Notes: generated from the sequence alone by a model not told the origin. A stretch of DNA of 64,000 bases from Fulvia fulva (GCF_020509005.1 NC_063020.1:3534001-3598000), one strand, 5' to 3'. Counted from the stretch's first letter, positions 20,880-33,015 are shown. Made by a program: numbers and translations.

Positions 20880-22149
20880 CTATAACTCATCATGCTTCAG
20901 CACCGGGTCCGGCCTCCCAGTATCCTTATGCAGGTCCACCCTCTTCTTTCTATATTTCTCCCACGTCGCCCAGAAATCCTTCTCCATGCCGCTTTCCATC
21001 TGGTCTGGTAGTACTACCACGTACTCAACGTGTAGCGCGCCATATTCGGGTCCGTCGCCTCGCCAGTTCCAGGCTGGCATGCCCTCACCTTCTATCACGT
21101 CCACGTGGCCAGGCTGTATGACTTGTCCTCGTTTCCGCGATAGCTGAACGGTGTGGCCGTCGAGATGTGTGAGGTTTCGTGTCCAGTCTCCCATCCATGC
21201 TTCCCGTAGAGATAGCACTTCGCGCCAGAAGAGGTTCAGGTCCTTCCGTCGGAAGAATGTGCCATCCGTCTTACTTTTCTCGTCCAACACCGGCTCTTGC
21301 TCCGTCAGATGCACGACCAGATCTCCCGCCTGCCAATCCGGCGACTCATCTCCCTCATTCTCGTAGTTGACTCTCACGCCTCGTGGCATACCCTTCTCCA
21401 CTGAAATATCGAAAGCCTCTTCTGCGCGCACGACTCTTTCGCCCTTGCACTTCTTACACTTATGCTTGATGATCTGTCCGCGACCACCACATTTGTCACA
21501 CTGCATCTGCATCTGTTGGAAGATCCCTGGTGCGAGCATTTGCTTGCGAATGACCATTCCTTGCCCTCCACACTGTTCGCACTGATGCCGTGAATCGTCC
21601 TCTGCTCCCGTCCCTGAGCACGAATCACAGACGACCTGCTTCTCAATCTTGAACTCGTGGACTGCTCCCGTGTAGAAATCCTTCAGAGGGAACGCGACCC
21701 GCACCTCCATGTTGGGTCCCCGTCTTTGGCCATGCCCGAAGTGTCCTCCACCACCGAAGAACTGGTTGAAGATATCGAATGGGTTCCTGCCACCACCGCC
21801 TCCTTGCTGTTGCTGCTTGCGTTGCTTTACTCCCTCGGCTCCGTATTGGTTGTAGACTCGGCGCATCTCTTCGTCGGAGAGGGTCTCGTAGGCTTCGGAG
21901 ACTTCGACGAATTTCTTCGCGGCGGCTTCATCGTCAGGGTTCTTGTCGGGGTGGTACTTTTTGCTTAGACGTCTGTAGGCTTTTTTGAGATCTCGTTCCG
22001 AGGCATCGCGGTCGACTTCGAGGAGCTGTTGATGTGATGTGAGTGCTGTGTTGATCATTGCAAGAGTGATTTCGTACCTTATAGTAATCTTGTGCGGCGA
22101 CTGCGAGGACTAGACAGGCCAGTGCCAGTATAGAGAAGTTGATCAGCAT
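20880..22149 (-). CDS. SCJ1: ER-lumenal Hsp40 co-chaperone, SCJ1-like
   Basis: Type I DnaJ protein of the ER lumen, partner of BiP/Kar2 in folding and ERAD. Exon 1 (22149-22078) encodes the signal peptide MLINFSILALACLVLAVAAQ and DYYK. Intron 22077-22026 is GTACG...CAACAG. Exon 2 (22025-20880) continues LLEVDRDASERDLKKAYRR, giving 405 aa in total. The J domain has the HPD motif (KKYHPDKNPDD), followed by a Gly-rich region with NPFDIFNQFFGGG. Four CxxCxGxG-type zinc repeats follow (CDSCSGTG, CEQCGGQG, CDKCGGRG, CKKCKGER), then the substrate-binding domain. The C-terminus KHDEL is an ER-retrieval signal. All parts are intact and length matches the family. Confidence 0.93.
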
Positions 22150-23369
22150 CGTGGGCTGTTATCGCGTGCTTCGATTCGACATGTGATAAGGTTTGGATGC
22201 GATGGGGAAGTGTTCGTGGTGTTTTATGCGTTCATGTCTCCTTATGAATTGATCGCAAAGGTATCCAGGAGCTGTGTGTGTAGTTTGAAAGAAAAGTGTT
22301 CAGTGGTGTTGGAACAATGGTTGTCGGAAGATGCAGCCCATGATCAAGGGCCTTGACGTATCGACAGCTGTCAAGTCCGCCAAATTCTAGCGCAAGGGAC
22401 CAAATCTACATTCAGCCTCATCCTCATCACGAACGCGTCTGGCACTCACTTGTGCCCCATCATCATGTGAGTGCGTGTGCTCTCGCTGCATGTATCGAAG
22501 TCCGTCAACAGAAGGAAGACTACGAAGATGTCAAAGCCGAAGCGAAAGTGACCATCATGGTCTTGCGTCCGATCCAACGACCACGACGACTGCATGCCTC
22601 CAGCAGCATCCAAGATGACCTTGCATGGACGAGGAGAGCTGAAGACTGTGCAGTCTGCGTGCATGAAGCACATCATGGCAGAGTATATACCTCTTCAAGT
22701 GATTGTACCTATTGATACATCACGCCTCCAGCGACTACTGCCGAGGTTATGTTGCAACGATATCCAGGATGAGACATCAGCAACAGCGATATTGCAACAT
22801 CGCGAACATCATGACAGGGCCTGACCTTCAGGTGCCCCTCATATGCAAACGCGCAGGTCACATGGCTGTCATGTGAGCGTGAGTCTGGCCACAACGTCGA
22901 AATGGCTGTCGAAGCATGCTGCTACATGTCCCGTAGTCATGCCACACAGGAGGACAATGCCATCAAAGCAATGCGTATGTGTACGGCACAGCTATAACAG
23001 GAGGCACACTCCCAGTAGCAAGACATATCGCGAGAGACATCACATCACAAGTGGTCGGAGCGAACGCCGCACGCGTCAAATCCCATCCTTCGGAGCCTGC
23101 CTGCAACGCCACACTCGCGTAGACCACTACCGGCTTCGCCTTCGGGACCTGGTAGCTGAGTTCGTTCACATTCGGAATCCCCCAAGTGTCTCTCCTGACA
23201 TGCCGTACTACACGACAATTCATATCGAAACGTACCGTAGCCTGGCCTTCGCTTGCAAACAGGAATTGAAGGCCTTCGTAAGTGCTTATACCATTTCCAT
23301 CCTCTCTGTTGCCTCCATATATTCCTCGTTCCATATCGCCCAGTATGGTGTCTCCTTCTCCTCCACCAC

Positions 23370-23370
<1 letters not shown>

Positions 23371-23412
<42 letters not shown>
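23371..23412. repeat. (ATC)14 microsatellite
   Basis: Fourteen uninterrupted ATC units (42 nt) directly follow two CAC/ACC units. It lies in DNA with no supported coding role. Confidence 0.9.
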
Positions 23413-23413
<1 letters not shown>

Positions 23414-23547
23414 CAGCAACAGCATACCTCAAAGAACAAGCAACCGCAGCTTACAGCTACACCAACATCGACCACTACTGCTCCGTCATCGCCACAGCCA
23501 TCCAACACCAGAGACCGGCTGTGCACCTCTACTTCCTCGATCGAAAG

Positions 23548-23548
<1 letters not shown>

Positions 23549-23572
<24 letters not shown>
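23549..23572. repeat. (CAG)8 microsatellite
   Basis: Eight pure CAG units, continued by interrupted CAACAGCAACAC, about 140 bp from the (ATC)14 tract. In one frame it encodes poly-Gln, in another poly-Ala, but no gene here is supported. Confidence 0.9.
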
Positions 23573-23578
<6 letters not shown>

Positions 23579-23714
23579 CAACACAACGTCGCGGTAGTGA
23601 CAGCTTAAGAACGTCGTCATCATCGACCTAAACATCACCACCGTCCACCTCATCAACCGTCACGGAACATCTTATCTTCACCACCACACCCACCACCCAA
23701 TCCACAAACCAACA

Positions 23715-23949
23715 ATGTCAACCCCCCCTCCTCAAACCCCTCCTACTAGTCAGCACAGTCCTCGGCTCCGCGACAGCCTGGGCAGCGCTCCTAACAGCCG
23801 ACCACTCCACGCTCCCCATCTCCACGGGTGCGTCAAACAGCGTGGCGGACTGTTTCAGTAAATTCGATCAGAAGTCGCGGGATCATCATAGGAGTCCTGA
23901 GGAGGTGATGAGGATTCGGAGGGAGAGGCATGCGTTGATTCGGGCTTAG
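23715..23949 (+). CDS. Small single-pass membrane protein, frame broken at a C7 run
   Basis: ATG at 23715 opens MSTP, then meets seven C (23722-23728). With six C the frame continues LLKPLLLVSTVLGSATAWAA... to a TAG at 23947-23949, a 77-residue protein. With seven C, as written here, it drifts into a Pro/Ser-rich frame and stops near 23870. The six-C product has one hydrophobic helix (about residues 5-27) and a charged, helical, basic C-terminus (PEEVMRIRRERHALIRA), like a small mitochondrial or ER membrane protein. I do not recognise the family. The good start context and coherent product suggest a real gene with a homopolymer error or a recent frameshift. Confidence 0.5.
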
Positions 23950-24405
23950 GGGGCGGGGTCTAGGTAGATGGAAGGGGAGAGGGGCCAGGTTTGTGCCTCA
24001 GTGGCGAGACATGTCAAGGCTGTGGCATTGGAGGAAGGAAGAGGGAAGAAGGGAGTGGCAGTTCGAGGAGTAGAGGGAGTGTTGATGGGAGATGCCTCTT
24101 TGATTAGTCGTTCTTGTTGATTAGAAGCTGGGAAATTGGGAATGTTGGATGATTGAATGGTATGATGCATAGTAATCCAAGTCCTTTGTACAATTCGGTC
24201 CATCCCTGGCAATCATCCAAGCGTTTGATTTCTTCATCATCAGGTCTTTTGTTGATCACGTTATTGCTCATACCAAAGAACTCCCAGGGTGAGAGGCTCG
24301 TTTTAGTTCGCACCGCGAACTAGCGTCGTTCCTGATTTGGAAGGTCCATCATCCATGATGTCCTGGCGACATCTTTGCCAAAAGCACCTCCATCATGTTG
24401 GCTAC
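23950..24405. other. Intergenic region between convergent genes
   Basis: Nothing is seen except presumed 3' UTRs of the small membrane protein gene (plus) and the TLS1-like gene (minus). Confidence 0.5.
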
Positions 24406-25389
24406 TCATCTCTTCCCCGCCGCAGCTTTCGCTTCTTCGATTGCCTTCATCTTCTCCCTCTGCTGTCGACTGCCGCCCAATTTCGGCCCAGTAGCCGGTA
24501 CAGCACTGTTCGCAGCGCCTCGTTGAGCCGGAGGTGGCGCGGGAGGCCTTCTTCTGTTCTGATCCTCAAGGCTGGCGAGGAACTCAGCCTTGAAAGCCTC
24601 TGCTGCTGCTTCATCGCTGTCGATACCAGTGGCTGCAGCTGCGGGTCGGTCATACATAGGTACTTGACTCTCCTGCATGATGCGATCTACCATAGCATCC
24701 CGAGCCATGGCCGAGGGATCAATCTGTGGTTGTCGCCGACGTTGCTTGTTACGTATGCGGTCCGCATGAGCTTGGGCGCGTCGTTGGGCATTGCTGGTCG
24801 CGTGGATGGTGTCGTGACTTGGGGCGCTCATTGCGGCGGTGCTTGCAGGTGAGGTGGGGACTGATGAGTGAACATTCGTGTCCGCTGGACCACCAATCAT
24901 ATGCGATCCATCGGTCAATGTGGGCGTGGACGTTGACGAGCGTAGTTCAGCCAGTTTCGAGTCTACATATGCCGTCCTACGTTGTTAGCTCCTTATTGTT
25001 CGATACGGTTGGGATCATGTTGGTGTAACGTACAAGTGCTTGTCTTCTACGACAACTTTACCTGTCGGCTTCATGAAGCGGTCCGTCTGCACGACGTCCA
25101 CTTCATCCTGCTTCACCGCTGGGACCAGTGCCACTTGCATGTCGGACTCAGCCCTTCTTTCCCCTTGGGCGCCACTATTCGAGAAGCTGATGCCATGCTT
25201 CTTGGCTGCAGGTCTTCTCACGATTGATCGCTGCTCTGATCCATCCTGATGTCTCTGTTCAGGGTTGGCCTCGGTGACGTCCAGAGCATCGCTTGGTGCA
25301 TCATCCTCGGCGATTCGCTTCCTGGACACTTTTCTGCGCTTCGAAGCCCTGAACAGCGACTCAGAAGGTGCGGCCGCGCCTTCAGACAT
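24406..25389 (-). CDS. TLS1: TLS1 / C9orf78 (Hep59) family splicing factor
   Basis: Nuclear protein of the hepatocellular-carcinoma-antigen-59/C9orf78 family. In fission yeast Tls1 acts with the spliceosome on selected introns and affects telomere and heterochromatin function. Exon 1 is 25389-25034, intron 25033-24977 (GTACGT...CTAACAACGTAG), and exon 2 is 24976-24406; total 308 aa. The N-terminus is basic and nuclear-targeted (FRASKRRKVSRKR). The conserved block FMKPTGKVVVEDKHL joins across the intron to TAYVDSKLAELRSS, the family hallmark. The C-terminal part has RAQAHADRIRNKQRRR and an Ala/Lys-rich tail. Splicing exactly restores the hallmark, which makes the call secure. Symbol by family. 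Confidence 0.85.
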
Positions 25390-26222
25390 CCTTCCCGGCT
25401 GATTTGCCTCCTGTGATGAGATGTGAGGTGGACCTGCAGGCTGCGGCTCGGTGCGTAGTTGCCAGGATGTTATGGATTTCTAATCGTGCATAATTTTGGT
25501 TGTCGCACAATTGCAGAAATTCTTGTTCTTGGCCACGATCCAAGGATGAGCGCTGAGACTTTCTGACCAACGTGATGCACGATGTCACGATGTGATGTGG
25601 AGATGGTTGTTGCAGGGCATGTGTTGGCAGAGTTCGTGAGGTCTGTAAGACTGTAAGTACTGTAGTGGGGCGGAACATGGCCGAAACTGAGCCGTGCAGC
25701 AAAACATGTACCCAGCATCGATCACTCATCACATCACTGACACCTTCTTCCCTCTTTCGCACATTCACAACGCACGCCCGGGTGATGTTCCCCATGTGCT
25801 TCGGCGTCGGATGTTTGTGAAGGATGAGAGAGGATTCTGCCATGGCCTCTCCAGCCAGCACGGCGTAAGATAATGCCGGCGATAAGCAGTTGGAGAAGGC
25901 GAGGTCTGCCCACCGCGCGCGGACACCTGCCGCCGGAGAACGGAGAAGTGCACCTCGCACCTCGTACACAAAAGCTGGACCATTACTAATCGCACTCTCT
26001 CTGTACGAGCCCGAGCTCTCGGTAGCTGGCCGTGCTCGCCAAAACGCGCGTGGCCACAAAGGCGCCATGGCGAGTGTCATTCAGAAGGTGGAACTCCGCG
26101 TGAGAGGTATAGCTAAGTAGCTGCACCCTCTCCTCCTCCTCCTCCTCCTCCTCCTCCTCACAGCGGCAAGTAGACACACCTCTCGTGTACTCATCGTGGC
26201 TTTCCGCACAACTCTCCGCAAC
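25390..26222. other. Divergent promoter region of TLS1-like and FrnE-like genes
   Basis: No gene is supported; the open frames on both strands are unspliced and lack domains. A (TCC)9 tract at 26131-26157 lies in the presumed 5' UTR of the downstream DsbA-like gene. Pyrimidine-rich leaders are common just upstream of fungal start sites. Confidence 0.5.
26131..26157. repeat. (TCC)9 microsatellite in a 5' leader
   Basis: Nine TCC units lie about 65 bp upstream of the DsbA-like start codon, on the pyrimidine strand of that gene. Confidence 0.85.
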
Positions 26223-26988
26223 ATGACCAACTTCCACATCGACATCGTGTCAGACACCGTCTGCCCTTGGTGCTATGTAGGCAAGAACAGACTCGACTTA
26301 GCAATCAAGCAACACAAACAAGCGAACCCAAACGATACCTTTACCACGAGCTGGCACCCGTTCTACCTCGCTCCCGATGCGCCCAAGGATGTCGATAAAC
26401 AAGCGTACTATGGTAAGAGAGAGCCTAGAGATAGAAGAAGATATACGAGAGACTATAAGGAGGTCCACTAACGGCAGAGCGACAGAGAACAAGTTCGGGG
26501 CTCAGCGAACAAAGGTCATGCAAGGACACCTCGCACGCCTGGGGAAGCAAGTAGGCATCAACTTTGCCTTTGGCGGCAGGACCGGAAAAACGCGCGACAG
26601 CCATCGCTTGATCCACCTGGGCAAGACCAAAGGCGAAGCAGTCGAGACGAAAGTCGTCGAGAGCCTGTTCAATGCGTACTTCGAGTCGGAAGAGAACATC
26701 ACCGACCGAGAGGTGTTGATCGCGCGCGGTGTCAAAGCCGGTCTGCCAGAACAAGAAGTTCGAGATTGGATCGAGCAGGGAAAAGGCGGCGAAGAGATCG
26801 ACAAAGAGGTGGCTGCAGCGAAGCACCAGTCCATCAGCGGTGTGCCCAACTTTACCGTGAATGGCAAGTACGAAATTCAAGGTGCTGAGGAGCCGGCTGC
26901 CTTCTTGCAGATCTTCTCACAGATCAAGGATACCTGCGGAGACAACAACAATGCCCACATCCAAGCTGGCGGAGGAGACACATGCTAG
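26223..26988 (+). CDS. FrnE-type DsbA-like thioredoxin-fold oxidoreductase
   Basis: Thioredoxin-fold protein of the DsbA/FrnE family (2-hydroxychromene-2-carboxylate isomerase superfamily). Exon 1 is 26223-26412 and exon 2 is 26486-26988, 230 aa. The intron is GTAAGA...GCGACAG, and splicing gives QAYYENKFG. The active-site motif CPWC is at residues 14-17 (VSDTVCPWCYVGK). The C-terminal family block SGVPNFTVNGKYEIQGAEE carries the cis-Pro loop. No signal peptide, so probably cytosolic. Likely role is disulfide exchange or glutathione-linked redox; the physiological substrate is unknown. ATG 26196 is an alternative start adding nine residues. Confidence 0.88.
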
Positions 26989-27295
26989 GGCAGATTTGTG
27001 GAAGGACTGAACGATAAGTGTAATTGCAGCAAGACAGCGATGAGATACCAGATTTTGTTTCAGGAAAGTATCATTCAAGAAACGAGCCATGTCACAGGGG
27101 GGAAAGTGGCACATTATATGTAAGAAGCGATACTTGCGCGAAAGCCGGAAGCGTACCGATTCTGATGACTTTACGAAGTTTTAGCGAGAGAACTTCATCT
27201 TTTCAGTATACCACGACCGAATCTCACAACATCCTCGCATCTAATCCCACTTCCCTTCGGCACATGCTTACAGATCTAGACACAGACAATGTGCA

Positions 27296-28835
27296 ATGAC
27301 GGCAATAAGCTCCCTCACCTCGCTTACGCTCGACCTTCCACCAAGCTGCGTCCAATTCTCACCACGACATCCAAACTTCTTCGTCGTCGGCACATACTAC
27401 CTGCACGGGAAGGAGCAACAAGGCGACCTCGCCACGGAGATCACTGGACCTGCCTCCGATGTAGCCGGCGATAACGATGAGGATCCTATCACTGCACCCT
27501 CGCAACCTCAGAAGAGAACAGGCAGCTTGATACTCTTCAAGGTAGAAAACGACCAGATGTAGGTAAGACCCATCCATCTCGCTCCACTTCCACGGCATGC
27601 TCCCAAATGTGGTCTGACAGCTCCGTTCCACAGCACGCGGCTCTCAGCGACAGCCACGGACTTTGCGATTCTCGATATCCAGTGGGCCAGACATTCCGAT
27701 GGTCTGGGTGATCTTCTCGCGGTTGCAACGTCGACAGGGTTACTCGCATTCTACCGGCTGAGGGTAGCTGCAGGAAGTGGCTTTGGGGCAGAGTTGGACC
27801 TATCGTCCACGCATGTGATTGCGGACCCGGCGGTTCTGGTCCCGTCACTCACGTGGCATCCTACCCGCGCGCAGGTTCTGGGAGTTACGCTCTCTGATGG
27901 GAGCGTACAGCTTTGCGTCTGCGAAGGTCCGCAAGAGGCGTCTGAGCTCTGGACCCAAGATGCCGTGATCCGCACCACAACAATCCACAGCCATGAGCTC
28001 GAAGCCTGGACTCTCGCCTTCGCACCCATCTCAGCAGAAGCAGAAGCACAGGGAACGAAAGTCTTATCAGGTGGCGACGACATCGCGCTGCAGTGCTCCC
28101 ACATCAACGATACAGATACAGCTACAGCTACCAACGAGCCCACCCTCCTATGGCGCGACCGCAAACTCCACGACGCGGGCGTCACTGCTATCCTCCCTCT
28201 TTCCGAAAGTCTTATCGTCACGGGGAGTTATGACGATTACATTAGATTACTATCCATCCCCACTCCCACCACCGGAGGTCATCGCCAAGTCCTCGCGGAG
28301 CTGAATCTCGGCGGCGGAGTCTGGAGGCTGAAGGTCTTACACGCTGCTGGAGGTGCCGCAGGCGAAGTGGTGGCCGAAGGTCTTGATCTTGCTACCTTCT
28401 ACTCAGCCTTATCGGCATCAGCAGCAGTACCTACAAGGTCAAGGTCCGTACACCCCATCTGATCCCCCGACTCTTCCAGAAAAGCGCAAGCCCAAGCGCA
28501 AAGGCACATGCCAGAAGACCCGCTCTCACACCCACCCACACCAAAATGACGCAAGCTGACACTCCCATCTTATGCACAACAGCATCGTGCTACTCTGCAG
28601 CTGCATGCACGCCGGAACCCGCGTCGTTCGACTGAGCTTCGCTCCGAAGAAGAACGACGATGGGGTCTGGACGTTTGAGGTGCTGGCCAAGTTCGAGGAG
28701 CATGGGAGTATGAATTATGGGAGTGATGTGCAACCCGTTGCGAAAGGGATTGGGGAGAGGATGGTTGTGAGTACGAGTTTTTATGACAAGGTGATGTGTC
28801 TTTGGCGGGTCGATGGAGAATTGTGGAGGTTATGA
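27296..28835 (+). CDS. DPH7: DPH7-like WD-repeat protein (diphthine methylesterase)
   Basis: WD40 protein resembling Dph7/WDR85/Rrt2, which demethylates diphthine before the amidation step of diphthamide synthesis on eEF2. Exon 1 is 27296-27558 and exon 2 starts at 27634 (ITRLSATATDFAILDIQW). The last exon, about 28583-28835, contains the family's SCMHAGTRVV and SFYDKVMCLWRVDG. WD-like stretches include VPSLTWHPT, KVLSGGDDIALQCS and LIVTGSYDDYIRLLSIPTP (the SYDD-R pattern). The donor of the second intron is not clear: frame requires a cut near 28437 or 28443, where only GTCAAG or GTCCGT are available. The central loop before it is low-complexity. Assignment by motif pattern, fairly confident; exact C-terminal splice is not. 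Confidence 0.75.
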
Positions 28836-29345
28836 ATTGATGAGACGATGGAGTGGTGGTGGTGGTGGTGTTAATAGATACGTTTCGTGCCCTAAAGATA
28901 GCATCGACGATATGATATGATGTCTTCTGCGTGCCTGACGCTATGCTGTCAAAGCGCTATACACTTACAACCCAAGCCTCGGCCGTTATTCGCAAAAGAA
29001 AGTACAGTACCGTCAGTCAGTCAGTCCCGAGGTCCTCGTGCTCGCCAATCAAAATGGTATATCCCCGGAAGAATATGCCCCAATAAACTCCGTACATCGC
29101 GCTCATCACGCGATGCCATTATGCAACAAATCGTCACCAAGCTCGCTCAAGTATGCGTAGTGTGTGTTTCATCAAATGCAAAGTTGCAAAGGTCGTAGCT
29201 ACAACTCACACGCGCGTGATGTGAGCTGCAGCATTCATGCAGCACGATGCGTTGCATGCTTGTTTCGGGATCGGCGTTTGTCAAGGTTTGACGCTCGTGC
29301 TGGGAAGAGCTTCTTCGAAGGTGTAGGCCTGTACATTTCGAAACA
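28836..29345. other. Intergenic region between convergent genes
   Basis: Nothing is seen beyond presumed 3' UTRs; a short GGT repeat lies at about 28855-28870. Confidence 0.5.
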
Positions 29346-30342
29346 TCAGGGCTCTCCGGGACCGCTGACTTTGATTTGCGGTGTCGGAGGGGGTGGGACG
29401 CCATTGCTGTTGTCTCGTGCTCGGCGCCATTTGAGGACTGGTATGCGCTTGTCGCCCTGAAAGAACATCAGTAAAAGCGATAGCCGACGAGAGATGGTGA
29501 TGGCTTACCTTGACCTCTGTCGGCTCCTCGCTGCCCAGCACGAGCACTTGACCGTCTTCCTCAAAGCGATGCGTTCTGATCTGGATGTCGCCTATCCAAC
29601 CTGGCAAGCTACAACATTGGAACGTGTGCCGTAGAATCTCTTCCCGACCGAGACCTTCATTGCTGATGTAGTATGGCCCGCAATATGCGAAGCACCGCTT
29701 GCCAGCCTCAGCCCATTGCGGCTCTTCTCCTTCGCCGCGCTTGAAGCTTTGTTGGCCGGGTATGAGCATCTGGGCGGACATGTAGCCATCGGGAGTGTAC
29801 ATGATGAATCCGGTAACGTTCTTGGTCATGGGAAAGGTCGGCCGTTGTACGGGTGATACTGGGGTTGGGTATGCAATGTATGATTCCAGCTTCCACGCGC
29901 CGACTAGTCTCTCTTTCAAGGGAGGCTCAGGTGGTGGTGTCACGCATTGTTCCATCGTGTAGAGTCCTTCGTTCAGATCGTCGTAGTTGGTGCCGGTCAT
30001 TGGAGCGTCCTCCAGTTCAAGGCTCGGCACAGGACATGACGCTATCCTCCGTGGCTTTTCGGACCAAGATGTGGTCGCCATCTTGTTGTAATGACCATTG
30101 GTGAAGCTAGGTTTCCTGTAGGGTTCTGGCTTGAACGATTGTCTGTCTGGCGACGGCGACCTGATAGGAACTGAGGAGAAGCTGAGCTTCATAGGCGAGA
30201 CCACGACTCGATCTGGCGAGTAGACCTCGACAGGCGAAGGCTCCCTCGTCCTGCTGGTCCTCGAGCGAGACCGTGACCTCCGTCCAGGTAATGCCTTGGG
30301 GACCTGGAGGTATTGCGTCTGGGGCATAGTTGCTACCAACAT
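29346..30342 (-). CDS. Lipocalin-like domain protein, unknown role
   Basis: Exons 30342-29509 and 29456-29346 join in frame (314 aa); the intron is GTAAGC...TTTCAG. The N-terminal half is basic and disordered with SR/SP stretches (RRSRSRSRTSRTREPSPVE). The second half holds a lipocalin-like domain (PF13924 type): LVGAWKLESYIAYP, then NVTGFIMYTPDGYMSAQML, KRCFAYCGPYYI and HRFEEDGQVLVLGSEE. The C-terminus is GDKRIPVLKWRRAR plus a short tail. Such domains form small beta-barrels in secondary-metabolism and hypothetical fungal proteins; ligand unknown. The frame is open to 30639, so Met at 30327 or farther upstream are alternative starts. Confidence 0.75.
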
Positions 30343-31724
30343 CGAAGCGGCAGTGTTGCTGTGTCGACAGTAGTTGGTGGAATAGGCGTGTTGACAACAG
30401 TCATAGACGAGGCCGCGGGCTCGGCTGAGTGAGCGTTTCGGCACATGGTGATGGCTGAGGGAGGGCGGGTGGTTGGTAGTATGTATGCTCCTACGGCGGG
30501 TCTGAGTTGGCGAAGTCTCAGCTCGTGCTTCTGGCATGATGAGGTCGTCGAGCTGCGCGCTAAGCACCGTGGCACCGGTGGGGCTCCAGCCAGCCGGGAG
30601 CGGCATCGAAGCAACAAAAGTCCGATGGACATCATACATGGCGCAAGGCCACTGCCGCTTTGGGCCTGGATCTATTGATTCTGCACGAGGGTACCCGCTG
30701 CCTCAGCGCCGCCTTGCTGCTGACCACTCCGGCTTGGCCCGGCTTGGCCGTCGTTCATCAATTTCCTGCGCCCGAGACTCCATCAGCAGCGTCATGATAC
30801 ATTTGTGATATCAGTGATGGAGGGCATGCTGTGCGCTGCTGTCACGCGTGCGTTGCAGCTGTGCGTGAGGTCAGGGAAAGGCAGACAGCGGTTGCATGTT
30901 CCCGGTACTGTATGCATGCCTGGTCGAGTTCTAAAAGTGTCCTCGGATCTGACGCGCATTTAAACGCAAGGTCGTTGCCGTGAGCTTGTTTTGCGCATAG
31001 CCCTGCTAGATGCTATTGATGGTCGAAGACACGGCGGCTGCCAGCTGGAGAGACATGGTTGGTCGTGTGATTCGGAGACGGCCCCAAGACATGGGCAAGC
31101 TCGAGTGTTGACAGCATCAACGACAATAATATGGCATGGCCCAGTCGTCGTCACCGGCTACAGCTCACCAGAGTCTCGGGCCCACGACAGCTTCATGCTG
31201 AGCTTGCTTGCTGAGCTCGGCCGCGGGGAAGGTAGGAAGAACTTGCTCGTCTCAGAAACATTGCTTCCATTTCTTCTACACTCACAACTCTACACCCTCC
31301 AGAAACAACATCATCGCCAACGACGACTCGACAAGCGTAACAAAACAACTCCCACGTGTCTGTCAGACTGGAAGCACGCTAACGAAAAGCTAGATTCTGA
31401 TTCACCAGACCCGGACAGGTATGCTCACGAGCACCTTCCGCGATGAGACACACGATTCCCCTCGGGTTGGCATTGTCCAATGGTGATCAAGTCAGCAGGT
31501 ATTTGGATACACGTCTGAAAGCATAGCCGGTGTTCATCTTTCACAACCCCTCAACCACAGCTTCCACCCATGGCTGGGAACGTTGGCGTGGTGTTTGAAG
31601 TTTATCGCTGTTCACGTGGTGCAACTATTGTTTCACCATCACCAACCATCGACCATCTCCACCACAAGCCCATGGTCGTCAGGCCGTGCAGTGTTTGTGA
31701 GAGATTGTCGGTCCTGTCGCCGGG
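30343..31724. other. Divergent upstream region; includes THI4 promoter and first part of its leader
   Basis: No protein gene is supported. A good donor, ACAG|GTATGC at 31419, could open a 5'-UTR intron of THI4 that would close at 31924 (CTAATGTTGGCAG), placing the TPP aptamer inside the intron. That pairing is inference from splice consensus only. Confidence 0.45.
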
Positions 31725-31890
31725 GAGAGCACCTCACTCTTCTCGGCGACAGATGATGCAAGAACTCCAACTTCAGATGCCGTCCACGTCCCAGCCATGG
31801 AGAAGTTATGGCGAGTCTGGAAGGTGTTCTGAGATTATACGGTTGAACTTGATCTGGATAATACCAGCGAAAAGAATCATGCTCTCGCAT
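31725..31890 (+). promoter_or_regulatory. TPP riboswitch (fungal type) upstream of THI4
   Basis: The 3' half of the thiamine-pyrophosphate aptamer is unmistakable: CTGAGA at 31829-31834, then TTGAACTTGATCTGG and ATAATACCAGCGAAAAG (31843-31874), the conserved pyrophosphate-binding J/P4-P5 part. A 7-bp closing helix can form between GAGAGCA (31725-31731) and TGCTCTC (31880-31886), leaving room for the extended P3 usual in fungi. A nearer alternative P1 is GCGAG (31811) with CTCGC (31884). I could not resolve P2, so the 5' boundary is uncertain. It lies 55-120 nt before the THI4 ATG, probably within a 5'-UTR intron. In fungi such switches repress thiamine genes by changing splicing when TPP binds. 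Confidence 0.9.
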
Positions 31891-31935
31891 CCTCTCAGCC
31901 ATGAGGGCACCACTAATGTTGGCAGACCTCCTTGA

Positions 31936-33015
<1,080 letters not shown>

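Larger units (their letters stand above)
22150..23714. other. Intergenic region with trinucleotide repeats
   Basis: Long open frames exist here on both strands, but those at 22963-23631 are driven by (ATC)n and (CAG)n repeats and translate to Asp, Cys, Ser or Gln runs. No domain or splice pattern supports a gene. The left end holds the SCJ1-like promoter. The right end (23632-23714), rich in CAC/ACC, is the leader of the small membrane protein gene at 23715. Confidence 0.5.

Noticed and set aside
22963..23631. Long open frames rich in Cys, Asp, Ser or Gln on both strands
   Set aside because: They are produced by (ATC)n and (CAG)n repeats; no domain, no splice pattern and no start context support them.
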